Assembly: GCA_023091665.1 (NCBI GenBank) | Contig: JALJCQ010000012.1 | Span: forward strand, 1,178,001-1,242,000 | Origin: Pythium myriotylum | Taxonomy: Eukaryota; Oomycota; Peronosporomycetes; Pythiales; Pythiaceae | Direction of reading: 5' to 3' | DNA: 64,000 nucleotides | Part shown: in pieces, positions 1 to 10,113 of the stretch | Position numbering within the stretch: the first letter of the stretch is position 1 | How the letters are laid out: every line of letters starts with the position of its first letter | Position numbers and translations under genes: made by a program | Notes under the pieces: model-generated | The model's database searches: none | Told to the model about the DNA's origin: nothing | Seen by the model: only the letters and a program-made list of their open reading frames with translations

Positions 1-1
1 G

Positions 2-133
2 TGCGATGTTGTTGGAATAGATGGCCGACAAATGGTGTGGGGCCGGGTCGACTTGCGGAATGTGGTGGCGATTGTAGACTACAGCCGTCCAGAATATCTT
101 GGAGTTCGAAGAAAAGGCTCGGGACAGATCTAG
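2..133 (+). CDS. 3' end of an unidentified gene (partial)
   Basis: An open frame enters from the left window edge and stops with TAG at 131-133, giving 43 residues. The composition looks protein-like (for example DVVGIDGRQMVWGRVDLRNV followed by a short basic end), and it has better coding character than the other frames here. I do not recognise the family. No start is visible because the gene would begin outside the window. It could also be a chance open frame. Confidence 0.35.
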   Translation, partial: CDVVGIDGRQMVWGRVDLRNVVAIVDYSRPEYLGVRRKGSGQI

Positions 134-867
134 GGTGTGCACTGAGAGTGTGCGAGAGAGAATAATAACAGAACGATCGACTTGCACTGGCTTCAGGTTT
201 CGCTGACCATCCATACAAGAGCCTCCAAAAGCGTTTCACGCGACCCGTCGCTACTGCAAAGAGGGGAAAGCACGCCCTCTTCTCATCACTGCTCTTGCGT
301 CGCCAAATATCAAGACGTGCACAAGTGTGTAGGACAAAAACGATAAGCTTTATATATCTTGAAGAGCTACAACCGTCTGACCTTTCAAGATCGTGATACC
401 AATTCGAATTGAGTCATCTACCTACTCGATGGATTTTTGGCACACGGATGGAGATGCTCTTGACGTCTGCGCCAAATGTACACTGTAGTGGAGAGACTAC
501 ACGTGTGAAGGTGGCAAAAATTAGAAGCATGAAAACTGCACCAGTCAGAGAACAGCTTGCAACTTTGGTGGAACTCAGTTTGTACTGAACTCAAGTGCAT
601 TGTCGTCCAACGGCTTGCAGTGAAACGGCCGCGGAGTGAGATCCTCGTGTTCTCGGAAGTCGGTCTTCCTTCCACCGAATATGCGGGAGCTGCGATTGTT
701 GAACATCGAAGATGGGGGATTTATCGAGCGACGGGGACAGCAAATTGAAGCTGGCCAGATGGGAGAAGATCGTTGGCTGGTAGTCTCTATTGTCTTGCGC
801 TGATGCTATGCGCTTGCGCCTTCTCCAGAGATTCAATCCGCCCCACTCGCTAACTCTCTCTTTCACA
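134..867. other. Intergenic region upstream of kinase gene A
   Basis: No convincing gene. Short open frames of 60-95 codons on both strands have no family resemblance. The right-hand part must hold the promoter and 5' leader of kinase gene A. The last 30 bases before its ATG are pyrimidine-rich, as often seen around oomycete transcription starts. Confidence 0.5.
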
Positions 868-3600
868 ATGACGGGCAACGCGTCGTCTCAATTTCCTCCG
901 CTGCCGCAGCTCCCCGAGCCGCCGATCTTCGATCCGCCCTACAACGCCAGACTCGCCGCCGTTCTAGACGGCTCCGCGTTCCCTCCCGACATGTCGCCGG
1001 ACCAAGTCTACCACGCCCAGCTAGGCGTGCTCCAAGCGATCATCGACGAGCTCAAGTCAACGTCGGTGAACCTGGCCATCGCGCTCATGGTTGCCTGGCT
1101 GCTCATGGTAGTTCTGTGCGGACTGCTACTTGTTCGCATTCGCCGGAACCGCCAACTGGCGTTAAGCGGCGACGTCGACGCGGCGCGCAAGATTGTTCTA
1201 CCAGCCTTCGAGCCGCTCCTGTGGCTTCTCTGTGGATCCAACCTGCTTTACGTCGTGGTCTACGGCGTACTGCTGGCTGGTACCGACTTGGTAAATAACC
1301 AGAACCGACTGACGATCGAGGTCGCGGTTGTCGTCAAGCAGATTAACGGTTTGCTGGTACCCATCTACTTGCTCCAGCCCAGCCTCTCGCTTCGAGCGCT
1401 ACGCACGGCCTCAGTGCAGACCGTCGCGTTGTCCGTATACACGATCCCTGTGCTTATGGTTCTCACCGCAGTGGAATCGCACCGCAACACGCGCTTCTGC
1501 TACTGGACGCTGATGGCTGCACGGGGTCTCGTCGGGCTCTATTTGCTATACTGCATCGTGTACCCACCTGCACGAGCCAGTGCACTTGCATTTCGGGTCA
1601 CCTGCGCGTACGTCATCACGATGATGCTGCTGATCTTTGCGACTGCCGAGTCCTTCCATCGCGGCCACCCAGACGTCGCCAAAACCTTGGCTTGGGCTGT
1701 CACGTTCTACTCGATGGCTCTACCCATTTGCGTGTGGCTGCTGCTTCGCGCCGACACGGAGCACTGGCGAGGGATCGGCAAGCGAGCAGTCGAGCTACAA
1801 GACGTCTTCCGCCGCTCCAAAGGCAAGATCGACGAGCGTGTCTCATCGCAAGGTCTCCACGTACTCATCGAGATGCATCGCAAGTTCATCATTGACTTTG
1901 CTCACTTGCAGCTGCGAGGGCGTCTGCGCGAGGGCACCCGAGACGATAACTCTGCCGCTGTCTACCGTGGGTTTCTCCATACGAAGAAGGCACCAGTAGC
2001 TATTAAGATCTACATGCCGATCGAGTTCACGGAGGAGACAGTGGCCGAGTTCTCGCACGAAGCGGCACTCTGCGGCTCGCTTGTACATCCAAACGTTGTC
2101 AAATTCTACGGACTCTGCGTTTGTCCACCCAACATCTGCCTCGTGACGGAACTATGCCAACGATCGTTGCAAGATGTTGTGGACAGCCACAGTCGCGCGG
2201 CGAGGTCCGGCCTGACGATGCCCTCACGACGGCAACAATTCTTGATCAGCATCGGCCACATGATCGATGCCGCACGTGCGGTGGCCTACTTGCACAGCTT
2301 CTCTCCCGCATTCGTACATCGTGATATCAAGCCAAGCAATTTCTTGGTTGACGATGAAGGAACCGTCAAGCTCACGGACTTCGGCGCCTCTCGGACTCTG
2401 GCGGTGCGCGCGACGAGCAGCCATCAGTACCAGCCTTCAGAAGCCATTCCGACCAAGAGGACGCAGAGTCTAGAGGAAGCAGGATCTGTAGGACGGCCGG
2501 TGGTCGAAGTGCCTGGTGTTGTCGCCAATTCTGCCAAGTACACGGCCCAGTACATGGCACCGGAGGTCATCAAGGGACGCCACGCGGGAACGGCCATCTA
2601 CGGCGAGGCCGCCGACATCTACTCACTGGCGATGACGATGTGGGATCTACTACATCCTGGTATGTCGAAGTACCAGCTCGGCGGCACTACGAAAAGTTCT
2701 GGGACATTTGGGCGAAGAAATTATGGTCACGAACGGGACTCAGAGATTTTCGACTTGGTCTTTGCTGGCCATCGCCCGGCACTGGATCCTGAGTTACATC
2801 CAACTCTTAAAGGTCTACTGGAGAGCGCATGGCACGCTGATCCTCTCCATCGGCCGACCGCCCAAGGAATCGTGGCAACACTAGCTACTGTCCAAGAAGA
2901 AGCGTGCGCTACTTTCGCGCTTGAGCTTATGAGTGAAGTGAGCGAACCAATCCGCGCCGGAGGACGAAGACTATCGACGAGCTTTGCCGGCACGCACGCC
3001 GTTGAGAGGCTACGCATTTGCGATTTTGTGGACACACAGAGCGAGGCCATTCGCCTCGGCAACATGCTCATGGACAGTGGCTTCCTGCACCACACCAAGC
3101 ACTCCCGCGCCTTCGAGTACGCAGGCTCGCAGTATGTGTTCGACCAGGACCAAATCTCGCTATGCCAGCCACTGGCGATGCTGGATCTAGAAGATGACAA
3201 CAGCCACAGGGCCTCGCACGAGGTGTTTGCTGGTTTGGAGGACGGGGACCACGAGCGAACTCGACGTCTGGCGGGCCAGAGAAACCGATCAGTCGGGTCC
3301 AGTTACCGGCTGCCTCACGCGGAACGAGGTCACGACAAGCGCAGCTGCAGCTCTCACGTCGTCATGGAGCGACATTGTGCCTGCCGTCGGCTGGCACAAC
3401 GCGTCGAGAACGCGTCGACGACGAGACGCCGACTCCGTCGCAAGTTCAAAGTCTTCGCGGACGAGAACGCACTGACCGCGCAATTGCTCGCTGACGACCA
3501 GCAATTCCACGGCGCGAACGGTGGAGACTTTGCAGCATTCCAGGAAGCGACTCGAGGACGTGTGGGCGCCTTTAGAGCCGCGGCGAGTGAGGCAGCATAA
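868..3600 (+). CDS. 7TM receptor-TKL kinase-DEP protein (copy A)
   Basis: Predicted plasma-membrane receptor kinase of 910 aa in one exon. Residues 1-68 form a proline-rich N-terminus with an NAS glycosylation site. Seven hydrophobic segments lie at about 69-91, 113-137, 149-170, 180-202, 210-232, 243-261 and 272-294, followed by the conserved ADTEHWRGIGKRAVELQ linker. The kinase domain (about 350-690) has VAIK (Lys379), HRDIKPSN (His484 to Asn491), DFG (504-506) and an APE motif, so the catalytic residues are intact. The glycine loop is degenerate, with one Gly. A DEP domain follows (about 711-790), then a CxCRxL tail near 837. An upstream frame extends to 790, but the ATG at 868 (CACAATGA) aligns with copy D. 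Closest paralogue here is copy D. The TKL class is inferred; the ligand is unknown. Confidence 0.9.
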   Translation: MTGNASSQFPPLPQLPEPPIFDPPYNARLAAVLDGSAFPPDMSPDQVYHAQLGVLQAIIDELKSTSVNLAIALMVAWLLMVVLCGLLLVRIRRNRQLALSGDVDAARKIVLPAFEPLLWLLCGSNLLYVVVYGVLLAGTDLVNNQNRLTIEVAVVVKQINGLLVPIYLLQPSLSLRALRTASVQTVALSVYTIPVLMVLTAVESHRNTRFCYWTLMAARGLVGLYLLYCIVYPPARASALAFRVTCAYVITMMLLIFATAESFHRGHPDVAKTLAWAVTFYSMALPICVWLLLRADTEHWRGIGKRAVELQDVFRRSKGKIDERVSSQGLHVLIEMHRKFIIDFAHLQLRGRLREGTRDDNSAAVYRGFLHTKKAPVAIKIYMPIEFTEETVAEFSHEAALCGSLVHPNVVKFYGLCVCPPNICLVTELCQRSLQDVVDSHSRAARSGLTMPSRRQQFLISIGHMIDAARAVAYLHSFSPAFVHRDIKPSNFLVDDEGTVKLTDFGASRTLAVRATSSHQYQPSEAIPTKRTQSLEEAGSVGRPVVEVPGVVANSAKYTAQYMAPEVIKGRHAGTAIYGEAADIYSLAMTMWDLLHPGMSKYQLGGTTKSSGTFGRRNYGHERDSEIFDLVFAGHRPALDPELHPTLKGLLESAWHADPLHRPTAQGIVATLATVQEEACATFALELMSEVSEPIRAGGRRLSTSFAGTHAVERLRICDFVDTQSEAIRLGNMLMDSGFLHHTKHSRAFEYAGSQYVFDQDQISLCQPLAMLDLEDDNSHRASHEVFAGLEDGDHERTRRLAGQRNRSVGSSYRLPHAERGHDKRSCSSHVVMERHCACRRLAQRVENASTTRRRLRRKFKVFADENALTAQLLADDQQFHGANGGDFAAFQEATRGRVGAFRAAASEAA

Positions 3601-3769
3601 ATAAGCGTGTGGTTTGTGAAATACAAAGCATTTGACCGAGTTGAGCGGTTGAAGAGCTCCAAAATGGCTACATATTGATGATCAGAGCGATCTTGCATTA
3701 CTGGAGGTACGATTCCACAGGACTTTCGACATACACATATACACTCCACTCATACATATCCACGCCTCT

Positions 3770-6616
3770 CTACGCCATGCGCCCCATGCGGTTATAGTCG
3801 TTGTCGGGGAACTCGCCGAACTCCCCCATGGGCTCCTCGGCTAGAAGCCTCGCCGTCACAAGATTCTCGTCGTGGGACTTGAACTTGAGTCGCAGTCTCC
3901 TGCGTGTCGTCTGGGCAGACTCGATCTTCTGCCCGAGCCGCCTGCACGTGCACAGCGTGCCCGTCGTGTTGTCCATAAGCACGTTCGAGCCGTTTTGCGA
4001 TGACTCGTGGCGGACACGACGGCCATGTGGGTGGTGGTGGTGGCTCGACGCGTCCGAGTCTCCTGCCGCGCGTTTGGTCGGCTTGGAGATGCCCTGCTGC
4101 GCGTACTTTGGCCGACGCCCCGACGCCACATCGACTGCGTTATCTTGATCCGTCGAGATTGCACCTTCCTCCAGCATCGCGAGTGGCTGACACAAGTGGA
4201 TCTGCTCCTCGTCGAAGTAGTAGAGCGCGGCCGAGTACTCGAAGCTGCGCGCATGCTTGATGTGGTGAAGAAAGCCGGCGTCCATGAGCATGTTACCGAG
4301 GCGCACGGCCTCATGTTCCTCGCTGATCTGCTCGAGCGCGTACATCTTCTCGATAGCGCGAGATCCAGGGAAGCTAATCTGCGAAACGTCCGCCAGTCGT
4401 GGTGCCGCACCAGGCTTGACGGGCTTGCTTGTGGCGTGGGAGAACCCGCATTCGAGCGTCTCGATCAGCTCGAGCGCGTACACCGAACAGGTCTCTTCCT
4501 GAATCGTCTCCAGCACGCTCACAATGTTCTGAGCACTCGGTCGCATACGCGGATCGCCGTGCCACGCGCTCTGGATCAAATCGCGCAATGGCGGATACAT
4601 GCGCTCGTCCAGGAAAGGCCTCTGGCCGGCGAAGACGCTCTCGAAAATCTCGGACTCGCGGCGATTGTACAGGTCGCGGTCGTTTGTCGGCGCCCCTGAT
4701 GAAGCTGTGCGTACCGACGAGTTGTACTTGGACTCGTTTGGATAGAGAATGTCCCACATGGTCATGGCCAATGCGTAGATGTCAGCCGCCTCGCCATACT
4801 TGGACGTGCCGGCGTTCTTGCTCCGGATCACCTCAGGGGCCAAGTACTCGGGACTGCCACGGAGATTCCCTACGATCTCCGCTAGGCCGTTCGCTCCGGC
4901 GACCAGCACTTTCTTCTTACTCCCGTCCGCCGCCGTTGCGATCGTGGTCGTGGTCGCCAGCGTCGCTGCAGGGACCTCGAGCTCGTGCTGGTGGTTGCTG
5001 GTGACTCTCGTTGACAACGTGCGTGAGGCCCCAAAGTCGGTGAGCTTGACGGATCCTTCGCGATCCACGAGAAAGCTTCCTGGTTTGATGTCGCGGTGCA
5101 CGAAAGCCGGGGAGAAGCTATGCAGGTACGCGACGGCGCGCGCGGCGTCGATCATGTAGCTGATGTTAATGAGAAACTGCTGGCGGTGTGGATTCTGCGC
5201 CGTGCGCCGCGCCATCACGCGTGTGATCTCCTGCAACGAGCCCTGGCAGAGCTCGGTGACGAGGCAGATGGTCGGTGGACACACACACATGCCGTAGAAT
5301 GTGACGATGTTCGGGTGGCGCAGTGCGCCGCAGAGAGCCGCCTCGTGCGAGTACTCAGCGACCGTGTCCTCGTCGAAGGTCTCGGGCGTGTAGACCTTGA
5401 TGGCCACGGGCAGTTGCTTGGTCGTGAGCATACCTCGGAAGACCATCGCGTTGTCCGACTCGCTGATCTTGTGCTGGATGTCGAGGTTGGCGAAGTCGAT
5501 GATGTACTTGCGGTGGAACTCGATGAGCACGTGGAGTCCCTTGGCCGAGATGCGTTCCTCAACCTTCCCCTTGCGACGGAACTTCGTCTGCAGCTCGACG
5601 GCGCGCTTGCCAATGCCTCGCCAGTGCTCCGTGTCGGCCTTGAGGAGGCGCCAGATGAAGAAAGGGCAGGTTGCGTTCCATCCGACGGTGAACCAGCTCA
5701 GCGTCATGGAGGTGTTGACGCTACCAGCGCGGAAGGCCTCGCAGGATGCGAGATAGAAGGCCTGCGTCATGAAGTAGTAGAACGAGTACTCGCGGATTGA
5801 GCGGCGGCTCGCACGGCTCGGAGGACGAACGCAGTAGTAGAACATGGGCACGAACGTGAACCATCGCACGATGAAGAGCGTGAAGTAGTAGAGCCGCTTC
5901 TGGCTGTCCTTGCCGTACTCGAACATGACCCAGCACACGGGAATCGTGTAGGACGAGACGAAGAAGTTGATGACACAGGCGCGACCGAGCGCCGGGATCG
6001 AGAGCGACTTCTGCAGCATGTAGACAGGTACGAGCAGGTAGAGGAACTGCTTGGTCGAGTAGATGAACTCGACCGTGAGCAGCGTCGAGCTCACAGTGAT
6101 GAAGTCGGCCTTGATCGTGGCCGTGAAGAAGATCGTGTAGGCGGCTGTGAGCACGGCCATGAACCAGAGCAGTGGCTCGAAGGCTGGGAGGATGATCTTG
6201 CGCGTGGCCTCGAGGTCGCCCTTGCGTGCGAGGCTGCGGTTGTGGCGGATGTAGACAAGCAGCACGAGACAGAAGAGCAGCACGAGCACGTAGCCGCCGA
6301 TGACGATTCGCGACTGGTCCATCGACTTTTTGCGCGAGGCCTCGAGGATCTGCTGGACGATGTACGGCTGAAACTGCATCTTCTGCGTGTCGTTCATGCC
6401 CTTGAGAGCCTCAGCCAGCGCCCCGTAGTAGGGATTGAACGGAGCATCGAAGATGGGCGGTTTTGGCAACGGTGGAAGTGTCTGGAGACCTGCGGCCGTT
6501 GGGTCGATGGCCGGCACCGGGGTCGTGGCTGGTGCAGTGGTAGTCGAGGTGTTCATGACTATGGCCACGGTGACGTTGGCGATTGTCGTGAGCGACGGCG
6601 CCGGCGTGGACGCCAT
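3770..6616 (-). CDS. 7TM receptor-TKL kinase-DEP protein (copy B)
   Basis: 948 aa, single exon, convergent with copy A (169 bp between stop codons). The ectodomain (1-102) is Thr/Pro-rich with NVT, NTS and NDT sites. Seven hydrophobic segments lie at about 103-123, 144-168, 178-201, 211-232, 242-262, 276-294 and 303-325. The kinase has VAIK (Lys407), HRD at 507-509, Lys511, DFG and APE. The catalytic-loop Asn, however, is Ser514 (HRDIKPGS), and the glycine loop (KISESDNAMVFRG) has lost its glycines, so activity may be reduced or absent. A DEP domain lies at about 750-810, then a His-rich linker and a CTCRRLGQK tail near 888. Start chosen at ATG 6616, in good context (ACCAATGG). Closest to copy C. 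Confidence 0.9.
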   Translation of the reverse strand: MASTPAPSLTTIANVTVAIVMNTSTTTAPATTPVPAIDPTAAGLQTLPPLPKPPIFDAPFNPYYGALAEALKGMNDTQKMQFQPYIVQQILEASRKKSMDQSRIVIGGYVLVLLFCLVLLVYIRHNRSLARKGDLEATRKIILPAFEPLLWFMAVLTAAYTIFFTATIKADFITVSSTLLTVEFIYSTKQFLYLLVPVYMLQKSLSIPALGRACVINFFVSSYTIPVCWVMFEYGKDSQKRLYYFTLFIVRWFTFVPMFYYCVRPPSRASRRSIREYSFYYFMTQAFYLASCEAFRAGSVNTSMTLSWFTVGWNATCPFFIWRLLKADTEHWRGIGKRAVELQTKFRRKGKVEERISAKGLHVLIEFHRKYIIDFANLDIQHKISESDNAMVFRGMLTTKQLPVAIKVYTPETFDEDTVAEYSHEAALCGALRHPNIVTFYGMCVCPPTICLVTELCQGSLQEITRVMARRTAQNPHRQQFLINISYMIDAARAVAYLHSFSPAFVHRDIKPGSFLVDREGSVKLTDFGASRTLSTRVTSNHQHELEVPAATLATTTTIATAADGSKKKVLVAGANGLAEIVGNLRGSPEYLAPEVIRSKNAGTSKYGEAADIYALAMTMWDILYPNESKYNSSVRTASSGAPTNDRDLYNRRESEIFESVFAGQRPFLDERMYPPLRDLIQSAWHGDPRMRPSAQNIVSVLETIQEETCSVYALELIETLECGFSHATSKPVKPGAAPRLADVSQISFPGSRAIEKMYALEQISEEHEAVRLGNMLMDAGFLHHIKHARSFEYSAALYYFDEEQIHLCQPLAMLEEGAISTDQDNAVDVASGRRPKYAQQGISKPTKRAAGDSDASSHHHHPHGRRVRHESSQNGSNVLMDNTTGTLCTCRRLGQKIESAQTTRRRLRLKFKSHDENLVTARLLAEEPMGEFGEFPDNDYNRMGRMA

Positions 6617-7215
6617 TGGTGGTGAGAAGGGCGAGGCAAATGCTCAAGTGTCATCGTCCGCTAAACTGTTGGGATGCGGCGCCATCGCAGTCCGCCGTGG
6701 TTGCGTAGAGAGGGCAGTTGTTTCTGTGGAAGGAACGCTGAAGGAAGTGGAAGAAACTCGCCACAGCAGGTCGCTGAAGGAAGCTTGGTGTCTGAGTTGT
6801 TCCGTGGAGAAGCGTCGAAGAAGTCTGCGTGGCGCTGGCGGTTCTCTCCCACGCAGTTCTTTCCATCAAGTTTGCACTTGACACTTGGCCAGTCCCACGT
6901 GACAAACTGCAAACATCAAGCAATGAGACTTCGGTTCAGTTCAACCCGTTACTCCGAGTCGCACTTGGCAAGAGCTTGCCCTCAGCATTGTCTTCTTTCC
7001 AAAGCGGGAAGGACAGTGGTGATGAGTGTAGACATCGGGATGGATTATCGAAACGGACCAGTTGGAGATGGATCACGTCCATGGAAACATCTCAAGGCAT
7101 CTCGCTTTGCTAGCCCCGAGCGTCGAAAATAAAGCATGGGAAGACCAACGCAAACGGAAGCAAACGATTCACACGTACAACTAGACAGACGTCAACTCAT
7201 ACGATACATACTAGA
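6617..7215. other. Intergenic region between copies B and C
   Basis: Holds the promoter and leader of copy B (read leftward) and the 3' flank of copy C. Several open frames of 60-150 codons occur on both strands, but none has recognisable content or splice partners. I see no repeat or RNA gene. Confidence 0.5.
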
Positions 7216-10113
7216 TCACGGCCGGCCCACCTGGACGTTCTGGGCGTGCTGATCTTGGAAGGCTTCAAAGTCGCCGTCGGGCTCGTCCATTAGCAGTCGC
7301 GCTGTGACGAGGTTCTCGTCGTTGGACTTGAACTTGAGTCGGAGGCGGCTGCGCGTCGTCTGCAGCGACTCGATCTTCTGGCCGAGCTTGCGGCACGAAC
7401 ATTCGAGGCCCGTGATGCCGTCGATGACGATGTTGTGGTCGCTCGATGCGTGCGAATCGCGAGCACCGCGAGGAGTCTTGTGCGTTGACTTCCCACGGTG
7501 GTTCGAGCGAGCGTCACGGCTTCCGGCGGCCGTTCCTTCGGCAGGAGTGCTGGAGTTGCCGCCGTCTTCGAGCATTGCCAACGGCTGGCAGTGCTGCACA
7601 TTGTCCTCGTCGAAGTAGTAGAGCGCGGCTGAGTATTCGAAGCTGCGCATGTGCTTGATGTGATGTAGGAAGCCGGCGTCCATGAGCATGTTGCCGAGGC
7701 GCACAGCTTCGAACTCGGCTGCGACGTGCTGCTGGGCGTACATACGCTCGATCGCGCGCGCGCCCTGGAAGCTGACCTGGGCCATGTCCCCGGTGGTCGG
7801 CTGGATCCCGACGAAACCGTGCTTGGCCGAGCTGCAGTCGAGCTCGTCGATCAGCTCGGCGGCGTATACGGAGCACGTTTCTTCTTGGATCGACTCCAGA
7901 GCCTTGACGATTTGCATAGCCCGAGGTCGCATGCGCGGATCCGGATGCCACGCCGACTGGATCAGCTGCCGCAGAGGTGGATACACGTGCTCGTCGAGTG
8001 GCGGACGATGGCCAGCAAAGACCTTGTCGAAGATCTCCGACTCGCGCTGGTTGTAGCTATCACGTGTGTGGTCCGACGACGTGGCCGTACGCACGCTCGT
8101 GACGTACTTGGAGCCGCCTGGGTACAAGATATCCCACATGGTCATCGCCAGCGAGTAGATGTCGGCGGCCTCGCCATACATGGACGCGCCGGCGTTCTTG
8201 CTGCGGATCACTTCGGGGGCCATGTATTCGGGCATCTTCGTGACGTTCTGCATGGCCTCGGCGCGTACCGCTTGGATCGGAGCCGACGCGAGCACCGTTT
8301 GCGTGCCGCCGCGAGTCACGACGCCACTCGAAGTCTGCGTTGTGAGTGGGTTGAGAGCCACGTTGCGGACGCTGAGCGTGCGCGAGGCACCGAAGTCCGT
8401 GAGCTTGACAAAGCCTTCGACGTCGACGAGGAAGCTCGAGGGCCGAATGTCACGGTGTACATAAGGAGGCGAGAAGCTGTGGAGGTAGGCCACGGCGCGT
8501 GCGGCGTCGATCATGTAGCCGATGTTGATGAGGAACTGCTGCCGGTGAGGGTTCACGGCCGCACGCTTGGCCATAGTGCGTGTGATGTCGTCGAGCGAGC
8601 CTTGGCAGAGCTCGTGGACAAAACTGATGGTTGGAGGGCACACACACATGCCGTAGAACTTGAGGATGTTGGGGTGCTGCAGCGCGCCACAGAGAGCCGC
8701 CTCGTGCGAGAACTCGGCGACCGTGTCTTCGTTCACGTTCGCCGGCGTGAAGACCTTGATGGCCACGGCCGTCTGCTTGGTGTTGAGGCGTCCGCGGAAC
8801 ACGATCGAGTTGGTGCCTTCGCCGATCTTGTGCTGGATGTCGAGATTGGCGAAGTCGATGATGTACTTGCGGTGCATCTCGATCAGCACGTGGAGCCCCT
8901 TGGCCGAGATGCGTTCTTCCACGAAGCCTTTACGGCGGAAAAGGTTCTGGAGCTCAACGGCGCGCTTGCCGATGCCTCGCCAGTGCTCCGTGTCGGCCTT
9001 GATTACACGCCAGATCACGTACGGCGCGAGCCCGACCCAGACAGCGCTGGCCCAACCGAAGCGCGTGCCCAGCTCAATGCTGCCACCCTCACGGAAGATC
9101 TCGCAGGCACTGAAGTAGAGAGCTTGCACGACGAGGTAGAAGAGAAAGTACTCACGGAACGCTCGAGCGCTCGAGCGTGCGGGGGGCCAGATGCACACAT
9201 AGAGGAACGGGAAGAACGTGAGCCAGCGCGAGATCCAGACGACCCAGTAGTACAAGCGCTGCTGATCCGTGCGGCCGTACTCCTGCATGGCCCAGATGAT
9301 GGGCACCGTGTAGAAGGACGCGAAGAGCGTGATGGCGATGGCGCGGATGAGCGCCGGCACCGAGAGCGACTTCTGCATCATGTAGATGGGCACGAGCAGG
9401 TAAAGCACCTGCTTGCAGCTGTAGGCCATCTCGATGGTCACGAACGTCGACTGCACGGTCATAAAGTCAGCGTGGATGGTCGTGGACCAGAAGATGATGT
9501 AGCCGATGAGGATGACCGTGTAGGTCCAGAGCATGGGCTCAAAGGCCGGGAGCACGATCTTGCGCGCGGCCGTGGTGTTGCCCTTGGTGGCGAGGTGGCG
9601 GTTGTATCGGATGTGGATGATCAGCACGACGTTGAAGATGAGCACGAGCACGAAGCCCAGCAGCAGGAGCATGGAGATCTCGTAGGCTTTCTTCTTGGCG
9701 GCCTTGACCATCTCCTGCACGAGCACGACCTGCGCCTGCATCTGGGCCTCGGGGCTGAGTCCGGCCATGAGCGACGCGAGCGTGCCGTTGCCCTTGTCGA
9801 GTCCGTCCAGGTACGGGTTCGAGGGCGCGTCGAAGATGCCCGGGCGCGGCAGTGGCGGGATGGAGATGGGCGCGAGCGACGTGGGCGTGGGCGTCGAGCC
9901 GTTGACGGCCGGCGCGGGCGTCATGCCGATGAACGACGAGAGATCCGTGCCGTTGAGCATCTCGGTGACGGCGTCTCGCGCCGCCGGGTCGAGCATCGCG
10001 AAGGCCGTCGACGCGTTGGCCGAGCCGTTGAAGTAGGCGGCCATGGCGTCGGCGAGCGTCGTCGAGTTGACCTTGGTCAGCAGCCCCTGCAGCGCGTCGA
10101 GGTCGAGCCCCAT
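7216..10113 (-). CDS. 7TM receptor-TKL kinase-DEP protein (copy C), atypical catalytic loop
   Basis: 965 aa, single exon, tandem with copy B. The longest ectodomain of the set (1-145) carries several N-glycosylation sequons (for example at 16, 29, 33, 54, 71 and 109). The first membrane segment is at 146-168 and six more follow, ending in KADTEHWRGIGKRAVELQ. The kinase keeps a better glycine loop (GEGTNS), VAIK (Lys453) and DFG. Its catalytic loop reads HRDIRPSS: the catalytic Lys is Arg557 and the metal-binding Asn is Ser560. This looks like a pseudokinase or an altered kinase. A DEP domain and a CSCRKLGQK tail (near 903) follow, ending in ENLVTARLL. A 941-codon open frame on the opposite strand is an artefact of its GC-rich codon usage. 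Confidence 0.9.
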   Translation of the reverse strand: MGLDLDALQGLLTKVNSTTLADAMAAYFNGSANASTAFAMLDPAARDAVTEMLNGTDLSSFIGMTPAPAVNGSTPTPTSLAPISIPPLPRPGIFDAPSNPYLDGLDKGNGTLASLMAGLSPEAQMQAQVVLVQEMVKAAKKKAYEISMLLLLGFVLVLIFNVVLIIHIRYNRHLATKGNTTAARKIVLPAFEPMLWTYTVILIGYIIFWSTTIHADFMTVQSTFVTIEMAYSCKQVLYLLVPIYMMQKSLSVPALIRAIAITLFASFYTVPIIWAMQEYGRTDQQRLYYWVVWISRWLTFFPFLYVCIWPPARSSARAFREYFLFYLVVQALYFSACEIFREGGSIELGTRFGWASAVWVGLAPYVIWRVIKADTEHWRGIGKRAVELQNLFRRKGFVEERISAKGLHVLIEMHRKYIIDFANLDIQHKIGEGTNSIVFRGRLNTKQTAVAIKVFTPANVNEDTVAEFSHEAALCGALQHPNILKFYGMCVCPPTISFVHELCQGSLDDITRTMAKRAAVNPHRQQFLINIGYMIDAARAVAYLHSFSPPYVHRDIRPSSFLVDVEGFVKLTDFGASRTLSVRNVALNPLTTQTSSGVVTRGGTQTVLASAPIQAVRAEAMQNVTKMPEYMAPEVIRSKNAGASMYGEAADIYSLAMTMWDILYPGGSKYVTSVRTATSSDHTRDSYNQRESEIFDKVFAGHRPPLDEHVYPPLRQLIQSAWHPDPRMRPRAMQIVKALESIQEETCSVYAAELIDELDCSSAKHGFVGIQPTTGDMAQVSFQGARAIERMYAQQHVAAEFEAVRLGNMLMDAGFLHHIKHMRSFEYSAALYYFDEDNVQHCQPLAMLEDGGNSSTPAEGTAAGSRDARSNHRGKSTHKTPRGARDSHASSDHNIVIDGITGLECSCRKLGQKIESLQTTRSRLRLKFKSNDENLVTARLLMDEPDGDFEAFQDQHAQNVQVGRP